From an uncultured Lachnospiraceae bacterium (GTDB lineage Bacteria; Bacillota; Clostridia; Lachnospirales; Lachnospiraceae), in contig CAJUSJ010000044.1 in the NCBI GenBank assembly GCA_910588865.1, positions 1 to 30,384 of the forward strand: DNA of 30,384 nt, given 5' to 3'. The notes under the pieces are model-generated. The model had not been told where the DNA came from. It did no database searches and saw only the letters and a list, made by a program, of their open reading frames with translations. Position 1 is the stretch's first letter. Each line of letters opens with the position of its first letter. The position numbers and the translations under genes are program-made. Below are positions 23,715 to 30,384 of this stretch, piece after piece.

Positions 23715-24536
23715 CTACATATTCCCCATAAGCTTGTCTTTTAAAATCGCCGCGCATTCTCTAAGACACAGGTGCAAAAACAAAATCCTGTCTGAGGGCG
23801 CTCCGATACCGCAGACCTCATGAATCCCCCACCTTCTGGCGATCTGGGTAGCCCGGAACACATGAAAATTGCTGGTGAGCACTCCGATCTGGATAGGCTT
23901 GTCCTCTGCCATCATGTAGGGGCCCGGCGGGATATCCGGCTGAGGGCTTGTGTGCTGGCCCCTCTCCTCCTCCAGGCGATCGATGATCTCCTTGCTGTAG
24001 GAAATATTCTGGGCCGTGCTCTGAGAACGGTCCTCCATGACCAGCTGCTTTTCCGGAACCCCGTTGTACCGCATGTATTCATACATCATCTGGGCCTCGC
24101 TGGCCGGCTCATCTCTCCCTTGTCCGCCGGACAGGATCCACACCGTGTCAGGGTTCCTCTGGCTGTACTCGATGGCCTTGTCCAGACGCTTCTGAAGGGA
24201 GCTGCTGATCCGGCCCTCCTCCACCTTTGCCCCCAGAACGATCACATAGTCCAGGTTGGGCACATTGGCGGAGGCCGCGCCCAGGAACACCATCACCTCC
24301 ACTACGCACAGGATAATCACCGAGGCTCCCAGAAAAGTAAAGGCCGGGACGGATAGCCACAGTGGAATCCGCTTGGGGTAAAACCTGCTGTAGGCCATGC
24401 CCGCTGTCAGGGCCAGCAGGAACACCGCGGCCAGGGGCCAGATCCAGGCAAAAGATGTGGAAAACCCGGAATAGCACACGATCACTCCATAATAAACCAG
24501 GCACACCACCGCGCCGATCCCTGTTACCCACATCAT
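23715..24536 (-). CDS. DUF218/YdcF-family membrane protein
   Basis: A 273-residue protein with three N-terminal membrane segments (about residues 4-22, 31-47 and 60-85), then a DUF218 domain. The domain shows VIVLGAKVEEGRISSSLQKR, WILSGGQGRDEPASEAQMM, MEDRSQSTAQN and GVLTSNFHVFRA, the usual SanA/YdcF/ElyC pattern. This family is linked to cell-envelope precursor metabolism in E. coli (ElyC), but no reaction is established. It starts 5 bases after the U32 gene and is probably in the same transcript. Confidence 0.9.
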   Translation of the reverse strand: MMWVTGIGAVVCLVYYGVIVCYSGFSTSFAWIWPLAAVFLLALTAGMAYSRFYPKRIPLWLSVPAFTFLGASVIILCVVEVMVFLGAASANVPNLDYVIVLGAKVEEGRISSSLQKRLDKAIEYSQRNPDTVWILSGGQGRDEPASEAQMMYEYMRYNGVPEKQLVMEDRSQSTAQNISYSKEIIDRLEEERGQHTSPQPDIPPGPYMMAEDKPIQIGVLTSNFHVFRATQIARRWGIHEVCGIGAPSDRILFLHLCLRECAAILKDKLMGNM

Positions 24537-24541
24537 AGCTT

Positions 24542-25768
24542 CTACACTTCCTTCCGTCTCAGTATATCAAATTCTTCTATCTCCGTATCCAGGTCCACAT
24601 AGAGAACCTGTCTGGCGTGGGGGGCGCTGTCCTGACTTTCTCCGTCCTCGTTCCAGATCCCTTTTACGATCCCGGTCAGATTCCGGCCATCGGGCTTCAT
24701 CACCTCAATGGTTTCCCCCGCGGAAAATTTATTTTTCTGCTCCAGGCAGGCCAGGCCTCTGGCATCCACTGACTCCACGGTCCCTAAATAGGTATAATTT
24801 TTCACATAAGTGCTGTTGGCGTATATATGGGCGTCGCTGCCCGGTTTTCCGAAGAAAAAGCCTGTGGTAAATTCCCGGTTTGTGCATTTTCCGATCTCTT
24901 CCTTGTACCACTCCAGGTTTTCCCGGAACACTTCCGGCCCTTTCCAAAAATCGTCTATGGCTCTCCGGTAAGCCCTGGCCACAGTGGCCACATAGAGGGC
25001 TGTCTTCATCCGCCCTTCCACCTTAAAGCTGTCAATGCCCGCCTCACAAAGCCGGGGGATATGCTCTACCATGCATAAGTCCTTGGAATTGAAAATAAAG
25101 GTCCCCCTGTCATTTTCGTACACCGGCATATACTCTCCCGGCCTGGTCTCCTCCATGATGGCGTATTTCCACCTGCAAGGGTGTGTACAGGCTCCCTGGT
25201 TGGCGTCTCTCCCGGTAAAAAAGTTGCTGAGCAGGCAGCGCCCTGAGTAGGAAATGCACATGGCACCGTGGACAAAGGTCTCGATCTCCATGTCCTCCGG
25301 GATCTGGCCGCGGATCTGGCGAATCTCCTCCAAGGACAGCTCCCTGGCAGACACCACCCGCTTTGCCCCCAGCCTGTGCCAGAATAAGTAAGTGCCGTAG
25401 TTGGTATTGTTCGCCTGGGTGCTGATGTGGACCTCCACCTCCGGCAGCACCTTCCTGGCCAGGTCGAAGACTCCCGGGTCTGAGATGATGAGCCCGTCAG
25501 GCTTTACATCTTTCAGCTGATGAAAATATTCCTCCACGCCGGAAAGATCCTGGTTGTGGGCCAGGATGTTGGCTGTGACATACACCTTCACCCCCCGGCT
25601 GTGGGCAAACGCCGCCCCAATCCTCATGTCAGCCAGGGAAAAATTGTGGGCCTTGGCCCGGAGGCCGAAAGCCTCCCCTCCTATATACACCGCGTCCGCC
25701 CCGTAGACCACCGCTGTCTTTAACACGTCAAGGCTTCCCGCCGGCATCAGTAATTCAGGTTTTTTCAT
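24542..25768 (-). CDS. trhP: U32-family tRNA hydroxylation protein (TrhP-like)
   Basis: Although named U32 peptidases, characterised relatives (TrhP in B. subtilis and E. coli, RlhA) take part in RNA hydroxylation. TrhP forms 5-hydroxyuridine at tRNA position 34 using prephenate. The 408 residues show the barrel start PELLMPAGSLDVLKTAVVYG, DAVYIGGEAFGLRAKAHNF, and the cluster-binding cysteines in GAMCISYSGRCLLSNFF and GACTHPCRW, then DSFKVEGRMKTALYVA. GGGGGGAG lies 6 bases before the chosen ATG; the frame extends 16 codons further without support. The gene directly after trmR, as in the B. subtilis yrrM-yrrN-yrrO group, supports the tRNA role. Only one U32 gene is present here, where B. subtilis has two. 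Confidence 0.88.
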   Translation of the reverse strand: MKKPELLMPAGSLDVLKTAVVYGADAVYIGGEAFGLRAKAHNFSLADMRIGAAFAHSRGVKVYVTANILAHNQDLSGVEEYFHQLKDVKPDGLIISDPGVFDLARKVLPEVEVHISTQANNTNYGTYLFWHRLGAKRVVSARELSLEEIRQIRGQIPEDMEIETFVHGAMCISYSGRCLLSNFFTGRDANQGACTHPCRWKYAIMEETRPGEYMPVYENDRGTFIFNSKDLCMVEHIPRLCEAGIDSFKVEGRMKTALYVATVARAYRRAIDDFWKGPEVFRENLEWYKEEIGKCTNREFTTGFFFGKPGSDAHIYANSTYVKNYTYLGTVESVDARGLACLEQKNKFSAGETIEVMKPDGRNLTGIVKGIWNEDGESQDSAPHARQVLYVDLDTEIEEFDILRRKEV

Positions 25769-25821
25769 GGAGAACTCCCCCCTCATATAAAATGTTCCGC
25801 GCCTTCCTAAGGCCAACGCTC

Positions 25822-26469
25822 CTACAGTGCCTTCCGGACGCTGATGGCCGCTCCGTCTCCGATGGGCACAATGGCGGTCTCCAGCTCCCTGGTGTGCTTG
25901 ATGGCATATAAGTACTCCCTCATCCGGCTGTGGATGGTCCGGTCTCTTCTCTCCACCCCGTAGCGGGACTGAACAATGGTTCCGTCCTGGAGCACATTGT
26001 CGGAAAACAGCACCCCGCCGGGGGACATCAGCTCCAGGATCCTGGGAAGCCAGTGGATATACTGGCCCTTGGCCGCATCCATGAAAATAAAATCATAAGG
26101 GCCCGAAAGCTGTCCCAAAACCTCCTTCGCGTCCCCTTCCACCAGGGTTATCCGCTTATCCATGGCTGCTTTTCGAAAATTTTCCCTGGCCTCCTCTATG
26201 CGGGGCCTGTATTTCTCAATAGTGGTAATCCCGCATCCCGCAGGCATGACCTGAGCCATCAATAAAGCAGAATAGCCTACGGCGGTCCCCACTTCCAGGA
26301 TCGCCCCAGGCTGTCTTGCCGCTACCAATGTTTTCAGTAACGCTCCGGTCTCTTTCTTGATGATCGGTATGTCCCTTTCTTGGGCCTTTCCGGCAATGCT
26401 GTCCAGAGGTTCTCCCTGGCCGGATTCCAGAGAGTGGATATAATCCCTGATCCTTTCGTCTGTGATCAT
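25822..26469 (-). CDS. trmR: tRNA 5-hydroxyuridine O-methyltransferase (TrmR-like)
   Basis: SAM-dependent O-methyltransferase of the catechol-methyltransferase-like family, 215 residues. SAM motif I is ILEVGTAVGYSALLMAQ; the metal-binding segments are DFIFMDAAKGQY and DNVLQDG. In B. subtilis the homologue YrrM/TrmR methylates the 5-hydroxyuridine made by TrhP to 5-methoxyuridine in the tRNA wobble position. The ATG overlaps the stop of the MltG-like gene as ATGA, and the U32 gene follows after 53 bases. A small-molecule O-methyltransferase is the alternative, but the neighbourhood favours tRNA. Confidence 0.88.
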   Translation of the reverse strand: MITDERIRDYIHSLESGQGEPLDSIAGKAQERDIPIIKKETGALLKTLVAARQPGAILEVGTAVGYSALLMAQVMPAGCGITTIEKYRPRIEEARENFRKAAMDKRITLVEGDAKEVLGQLSGPYDFIFMDAAKGQYIHWLPRILELMSPGGVLFSDNVLQDGTIVQSRYGVERRDRTIHSRMREYLYAIKHTRELETAIVPIGDGAAISVRKAL

Positions 26470-26876
26470 TCTTCCGTATCCTCTTCTTCCGCGCCCTCCC
26501 GGAGAGTCAGTATGATCTCCTTGGAGGTCATAGAATTGTTCAGCAGATAGGTGCCTGCCTCCACCGGGTTCTCCGACCCGCCGTACTCGTAGAACAGGCT
26601 CTGTATCAAAAAAGCGTACCGATTCTTGATCAGGCCCCCTCTCTCCAGCGCCGCGGCGATATCTGACAGCTCTTCACCCTCGCCGATGGTTACCCTCATG
26701 TTCACCCCCGGCTTTGCCGCCGCCGCGGAAGAATAGAAGATATCATGGCCGAACCGGTATCCTCTGGTGACCCCCTCATACATGAGAAGGACCACCACCG
26801 CGTAGACAATAAGTTTCCAGGACACCCTGATGATCGTGCCTGTAACCTTGTTGATCTCATTGGTTGTATTGCTCAT
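26466..26876 (-). CDS. MltG-like membrane protein lacking the catalytic domain
   Basis: A 136-residue protein with one N-terminal membrane helix (LIVYAVVVLLMYEGV, about residues 23-37) and an outside domain like the LysM-like N-terminal part of MltG/YceG. That part reads MRVTIGEGEELSDIAAALER, GLIKNRYAFLIQSL and EAGTYLLNNSMTSKEIILTL. The C-terminal endolytic transglycosylase region with its catalytic Glu is absent, and the protein ends in an acidic tail (EGAEEEDTEE). A full mltG (yrrL) stands at this position in B. subtilis, so this is a shortened relative at the same locus. Overlaps trmR by 4 bases. It may bind or regulate glycan synthesis rather than cut it; that is inference. Confidence 0.82.
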   Translation of the reverse strand: MSNTTNEINKVTGTIIRVSWKLIVYAVVVLLMYEGVTRGYRFGHDIFYSSAAAAKPGVNMRVTIGEGEELSDIAAALERGGLIKNRYAFLIQSLFYEYGGSENPVEAGTYLLNNSMTSKEIILTLREGAEEEDTEE

Positions 26877-26905
26877 AGATCGTTACCCTCTTTATAATAG
26901 CTTCA

Positions 26906-28591
26906 CTATACTTCCATTATGATAGGCAGAATCATGGGGTTCCTCTTCATGCGCTTCCAGAGGAAATCACTTAAGCTGTCCCTGATGATGTTTTTGATCT
27001 TACCCCAGTCGCTGACATGACGGTCCAAGCAGTCCTGAACCGCCTCATCCACCACATGCCTGGCCTCCTCCAAAAGGTCCTCGGACTCTCTCACATACAC
27101 AAAGCCCCGGGAGACAATGTCCGGACCTGCAAGAAGTTGATTGCTGTATTTCTCCAGGGTGAGCACCACAATGATGATGCCGTTCTGAGCCAGGTTCTGC
27201 CTGTCCCTGAGGACAATGTTTCCTACATCCCCCACTCCCAGGCCGTCTACCAGGATAGCTCCCGCCTGAACATGATCCACCACCCGGCACTGTTCCTCGG
27301 AAAGCTCCACCACATCTCCTGAGGACATGAGAAGGATATTCTCCTTGGGAATCCCCATGGACTCCGCTAATTTCTTCTGGGCCACCAGATGGCGGTACTC
27401 GCCGTGGACCGGAAGCGCGTACTTTGGATGGGTCAGGGAGTACAGCAGCTTGATCTCCTCCTGGCAGGCATGTCCTGACACATGGGTATCCTGGAAGATC
27501 ACCTCGGCCCCCTTGATGGAGAGCTCGTTGATCACCTTGGACACAGCCTTCTCGTTGCCCGGGATCGGATTGGAGCTGAAGATCACCACATCCCCGGGCT
27601 TAATGGAAACCTTCCGGTGGATGCTGGAGGCCATGCGGGACAGGGCTGCCATGGACTCGCCCTGGCTTCCCGTAGTGATCAGAACGGTCTTGTCATCGGG
27701 ATAGTTCTTCAGATGATCAATATCGATCAGAGTACCCTCGGGAATCTTAATATACCCTAACTCGCTGGCAGTGCCTATGACATTGACCATGCTGCGCCCT
27801 TCCACCACCACCTTCCTGCCGTATTTATAAGCGGAGTTGATGATCTGCTGCACCCTGTCCACGTTGGAGGCAAAGGTCGCCACAATGATCCGGTTGGTCT
27901 TATGCTCGGAAAAGATCCCGTCAAAGGTTCTTCCCACGGTCCGTTCCGACGGCGTAAAGCCTGGCCGGATAGCGTTGGTGCTGTCGCACATCAGGGCCAG
28001 CACCCCTTTCTTGCCCAGCTCCGCGAACCGCTGCAGGTCCGCCGGCTCACCGAACACCGGCGTGTAATCGATCTTAAAATCCCCTGTGTGGAGAAGGATC
28101 CCCGCCGGAGTAAAGACGGCCAGGGCGGAAGCGTCGGCGATGCTGTGGTTGGTCTTTACAAACTCAATGCGGAAGCACCCCAGGATAATGGACTGTCCGT
28201 GTTTAACCACCTTTCTCTTGGTTGTGCGCAAAAGGTTGTGCTCTTTTAATTTATTCTCAATCAGCGCCACGGTCAGCTTGGTCCCGTACACCGGCACATT
28301 GATCTGCTGAAGGATATAGGGCAGAGCGCCTATGTGGTCCTCGTGGCCATGGGTGATGACGAACCCCTTTACCTTCTCAATGTTCTGCTTCAGATAAGTC
28401 ACATCGGGGATACAAAGATCTATGCCCAGCATATCATCGCTGGGAAACGCCAGACCGCAGTCTATGACGATAATGCTGTCCTCATACTCAATAGCCGTGA
28501 TATTCAATCCGATCTGCTCAAGTCCCCCTAAAGGGATGATCTTTACTTTTTCATTTGGGTTCTGATTCTGCTTTTTGCTTGGTTGTCTCAA
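26906..28591 (-). CDS. rnjA: Ribonuclease J
   Basis: Metallo-beta-lactamase/beta-CASP nuclease with 5'-3' exonuclease and endonuclease activity on mRNA. The zinc motif THGHEDHIG has His81, His83, Asp85 and His86. The beta-CASP domain shows MCDSTNAIRPGFTPSERTVG and later TGSQGESMAALSRMA, VIFSSNPIPGNEKAVSKVI and TLIDIDHL; HVSGHACQEEI and ALPVHGEYRHL follow. I place the start at the TTG at 28591, which has AGGAGGT six bases upstream and gives 561 residues, near the 555 of B. subtilis RNase J1. The frame begins nine codons earlier at another TTG overlapping the Fur stop, without a good ribosome site. No suitable ATG exists. Paralogues J1 and J2 cannot be distinguished here. Confidence 0.95.
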   Translation of the reverse strand: MRQPSKKQNQNPNEKVKIIPLGGLEQIGLNITAIEYEDSIIVIDCGLAFPSDDMLGIDLCIPDVTYLKQNIEKVKGFVITHGHEDHIGALPYILQQINVPVYGTKLTVALIENKLKEHNLLRTTKRKVVKHGQSIILGCFRIEFVKTNHSIADASALAVFTPAGILLHTGDFKIDYTPVFGEPADLQRFAELGKKGVLALMCDSTNAIRPGFTPSERTVGRTFDGIFSEHKTNRIIVATFASNVDRVQQIINSAYKYGRKVVVEGRSMVNVIGTASELGYIKIPEGTLIDIDHLKNYPDDKTVLITTGSQGESMAALSRMASSIHRKVSIKPGDVVIFSSNPIPGNEKAVSKVINELSIKGAEVIFQDTHVSGHACQEEIKLLYSLTHPKYALPVHGEYRHLVAQKKLAESMGIPKENILLMSSGDVVELSEEQCRVVDHVQAGAILVDGLGVGDVGNIVLRDRQNLAQNGIIIVVLTLEKYSNQLLAGPDIVSRGFVYVRESEDLLEEARHVVDEAVQDCLDRHVSDWGKIKNIIRDSLSDFLWKRMKRNPMILPIIMEV

Positions 28592-28614
28592 TCTCTTACC
28601 TCCTGTTCTAATTT

Positions 28615-29064
28615 TCAAATCTCTTTCTTTATCTTACATGCCCGGCAATACCCGTAAAGCTTTACCTTGTGGTCCGTCACCGTGAATCCAAGACGCTCCA
28701 GCAGGCTCTGCTCCAGGTTGTCAAGCAAATCCTCTTCCAGGGAAAATACGGTTTTACATCCCATACATATGGCGTGATGATGGTGATGCCGGCTGCTGCC
28801 CAGCTCCTGGCCCAGCTCATACCTGGCCGACCCGTCATCCAAACTGATCTTATCAATAATCCGCAGGTCCACAAGCACCTGCAGCGTGCGGTAAACAGTG
28901 GCCAGACCAATCTCCGGGTAACTGTGTCTGGCAAGATCAAAGATCTCCTCGGCCGTGAGATGTTCACCCGGATGCTCTGCCATGATCTCCAGCACCAGCA
29001 TGCGCTGGGATGTGACCTTCAGCCCTTTTTCTCTCAACAGCCGCTTAAATAAATCCTGTTCCAT
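28615..29064 (-). CDS. Fur-family metalloregulator
   Basis: A 149-residue Fur/PerR/Zur-type repressor. The winged helix covers about residues 10-80 (GLKVTSQRMLVLEIM, LTAEEIFDLARHSYPEIGLATVYRTL). A metal-sensing stretch HHHHHAIC follows, then two structural zinc pairs CMGC and CRAC. AGAGGG precedes the ATG by 6 bases; an earlier in-frame TTG overlaps this site. It lies 63 bases after the DUF1292 gene and 23 before rnjA. Iron, peroxide or zinc sensing cannot be decided from these motifs. Direct targets are unknown; its usual Fur-box type site was not found in the window. Confidence 0.92.
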   Translation of the reverse strand: MEQDLFKRLLREKGLKVTSQRMLVLEIMAEHPGEHLTAEEIFDLARHSYPEIGLATVYRTLQVLVDLRIIDKISLDDGSARYELGQELGSSRHHHHHAICMGCKTVFSLEEDLLDNLEQSLLERLGFTVTDHKVKLYGYCRACKIKKEI

Positions 29065-29127
29065 CCCCGACCCTCTTAACAATACTCCAAAATCATCCCT
29101 GACGCCCCGGTGATCCCGGCAGCGCCG

Positions 29128-29406
29128 TCACTTTCTCAGATCCACATCCATGTCTTCCATCAACTCGGCGAAAATATTAAAAAGATAATCCATCTCGCTG
29201 TCGTCCTCCACAAACTCGTAGACAGCCTCTTCCTCATCCTGGTTTGACCGGTCCTTTAAAATGTAGCACTCACCTTCTTCATCGTCTTCCCCCGCGTCTG
29301 TCACCAGCAGATAGTTCATCCCGCTGATCCTGGTCTCCTCCAGGACATAGAATTCCAGTTTCTCTCCGTCAGAGGTGGTCAGGGTGATCATCTTCTCGTC
29401 ATCCAT
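29128..29406 (-). CDS. DUF1292 protein (YrzB family)
   Basis: A small, very acidic cytoplasmic protein of 92 residues with the family pattern ITLTTSDGEKLEFYVLEE, then YLLVTDAGEDDEEGECYILK and a C-terminal helix DYLFNIFAELMED. Function unknown. It lies two bases after ruvX, the same order as B. subtilis yrrK-yrzB, and is clearly co-translated with it. Confidence 0.9.
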   Translation of the reverse strand: MDDEKMITLTTSDGEKLEFYVLEETRISGMNYLLVTDAGEDDEEGECYILKDRSNQDEEEAVYEFVEDDSEMDYLFNIFAELMEDMDVDLRK

Positions 29407-29408
29407 GT

Positions 29409-29849
29409 TTACGTCTCCTTCTTTTTCTCTGCTTTCCAGGTATTGAGATAGCTCTGGAGAATGAGGCCTGCCGCCACCTGGTCGATGACCTTCTTCCGGT
29501 CCTTCACCGGCACCCCGCTCTCTCTCAAGATCTCATCCGCCTCCACTGTAGTCAGACGCTCGTCCCACAAGATCACCGGAAGGCCTGTCCGCCTCTCCAG
29601 AGCGGCCTTAAACTCTTCCGTCTTTCTTCCCCGCTCTCCCACCGTATCGTCCATATTGATAGGATAACCTAAAATAATCGATGTAATCTCATATTCCCGG
29701 ATCAGAGCCTCAATCCTCTGGTACGTCTGACGCAGTTTATTCTCTTCTTTTCTTACAATCGTCTCCACAGCCTGGGCAGTAATGCCCAAAGGGTCGCAGA
29801 CAGCTACTCCCACAGTTTTCGACCCAAAGTCCAATCCCATGATCCTCAT
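29409..29849 (-). CDS. ruvX: RuvX/YqgF-type Holliday junction resolvase-like nuclease
   Basis: RNase H-like nuclease of 146 residues. MGLDFGSKTVGVAVCDPLG carries the first acidic residue. GYPINMDDTVGERG, LWDERLTTVEADEIL and DQVAAGLILQSYL complete the family signature. Roles in Holliday junction cutting and in 16S rRNA processing are described for relatives. GGAG lies 7 bases before the ATG. It is 227 bp from ireB and 2 bp from the DUF1292 gene. Confidence 0.95.
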   Translation of the reverse strand: MRIMGLDFGSKTVGVAVCDPLGITAQAVETIVRKEENKLRQTYQRIEALIREYEITSIILGYPINMDDTVGERGRKTEEFKAALERRTGLPVILWDERLTTVEADEILRESGVPVKDRKKVIDQVAAGLILQSYLNTWKAEKKKET

Positions 29850-29978
29850 AATGCCGCTCCGTCAAAAAAGCAAAAATAATCAAGCAGGAAAGACCTGTCT
29901 TCCCTACCGCTCCCTCCAGGCCTGGCCAGCTACTGACAAACTTCCTTCCAGGGCCTGTGGGCATACAACAAACTGCCA

Positions 29979-30061
29979 GATCCGCCTCTGACGACAAAAC
30001 CTGACAGTTCACCTATGGTATCTTACACGATCCGCGACTGTTCCGCCTCCTGACAGTCACC
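29979..30061. repeat. Imperfect direct repeat between ireB and ruvX
   Basis: Two units of about 34 bases (29979-30013 and 30029-30061) both begin GATCCGC and end CTGACAGT(T)CACC, with a diverged middle. The second also contains the inverted repeat GACTGT (30036-30041) / ACAGTC (30053-30058). They lie in the 227-bp gap 29850-30076, which holds no gene that I can support and no clear promoter or terminator. Confidence 0.4.
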
Positions 30062-30076
30062 AGCAAAAATTCGATC

Positions 30077-30337
30077 CTATCTTAATCTCGCATGAATATA
30101 CACAGACAGAAGCTCCTCCAGAATCTCATCCCGCTCTACTTTCATAATGAGACTTCTGGCGTTCTTATGACTGGTAATATAGGTTGGATCTCCGGACATA
30201 ATATACCCAACGATCTGATTCACCGGGTTATATCCTTTTTCGGTCAGAGCCTGGTAAACCTGCTCCAGGACCTGGCTCACATCCATCTTATTCTCTTGTA
30301 CCGCTCGAAAAAACTGTGTATTATGAATATCGCCCAT
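30077..30337 (-). CDS. ireB: IreB-family regulatory phosphoprotein (DUF965)
   Basis: An 86-residue protein of the IreB/YrzL family, a substrate of the PASTA-domain Ser/Thr kinase IreK in Enterococcus faecalis, where it counteracts cephalosporin resistance. Family marks are VLEQVYQALTEKGYNPVNQI, GYIMSGDPTYITSHKNAR and a final EILEELLSVYI helix. Thr7, in NTQFF, stands where the N-terminal phosphorylated threonines of the family lie. AAAGGACGTGAGG precedes the ATG. A TATAGAAT sequence at 30369-30376 could be its -10 box, but the -35 lies beyond the window. In Bacillus the gene follows alaS, which may be just outside. Confidence 0.93.
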   Translation of the reverse strand: MGDIHNTQFFRAVQENKMDVSQVLEQVYQALTEKGYNPVNQIVGYIMSGDPTYITSHKNARSLIMKVERDEILEELLSVYIHARLR

Positions 30338-30384
30338 CTGTCCTCACGTCCTTTAACTGTTCCTATCTATTCTATACTACTTTT

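Noticed and set aside
28776..28800. Run of five His codons in the Fur-family gene
   Set aside because: Not an artificial tag: His-rich stretches before the first CxxC are normal metal-binding parts of Fur-family proteins.
29737..30012. Minus-strand open frame of 91 codons upstream of ruvX
   Set aside because: It overlaps the start of ruvX in another frame, and its product looks random.

Overview
The window reads as chromosomal DNA of an anaerobic, moderately GC-rich Firmicute, most likely a Lachnospiraceae (Clostridium cluster XIVa) gut bacterium. Three things support this. The pyruvate phosphate dikinase strongly resembles the enzyme of that group. The gene order ireB-ruvX-DUF1292-fur-rnj-mltG-like-trmR-U32 matches a conserved Firmicute neighbourhood. 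U32-YdcF-M16C-era-recO-glyS is a usual order for this family. Every gene I can support lies on the minus strand, so the window is read from right to left. There are no tRNA or rRNA genes, insertion sequences or CRISPR arrays.

Right part (30337 to 16884), a housekeeping block. It holds ireB, ruvX, a DUF1292 gene, a Fur-family regulator, RNase J, a short MltG-like membrane protein without its catalytic part, the tRNA wobble-uridine pair trmR and trhP (U32), a DUF218/YdcF membrane protein, an M16C metallopeptidase, era, recO, a small lipoprotein and glycyl-tRNA synthetase. Most spacings are short or overlapping. A clear intrinsic terminator follows glyS, and after it lies a frameshifted remnant of a response-regulator receiver domain.

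Middle part (16379 to 4192), the most interesting region. A MurR/RpiR regulator ends in a strong terminator. Next comes a perfect-consensus sigma-A promoter flanked by candidate operators, then eleven tightly packed genes: a sugar-type ABC importer (lipoprotein plus two permeases, no ATPase), a D-serine-dehydratase/D-threonine-aldolase-like PLP enzyme, an N-acyl-D-amino-acid deacylase, a RidA-family protein, MurQ, a MurK-like kinase, a tandem-GNAT acetyltransferase, a PIG-L-type deacetylase and a NamZ exo-N-acetylmuramidase without a signal peptide. I infer a catabolic operon for imported peptidoglycan fragments. NamZ would release MurNAc inside the cell, MurK would phosphorylate it, and MurQ would cleave the lactyl ether. 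A D-amino-acid branch (deacylase, PLP enzyme, RidA) would handle peptide-derived D-amino acids. The deacetylase and acetyltransferase have unknown roles here.

Left part (4055 to 23). An XRE-type regulator with its own promoter, a 355-bp non-coding stretch, and ppdK. The non-coding stretch holds the ppdK promoter, a perfect cre-like site, a 14-bp palindrome and a structured G-rich leader.
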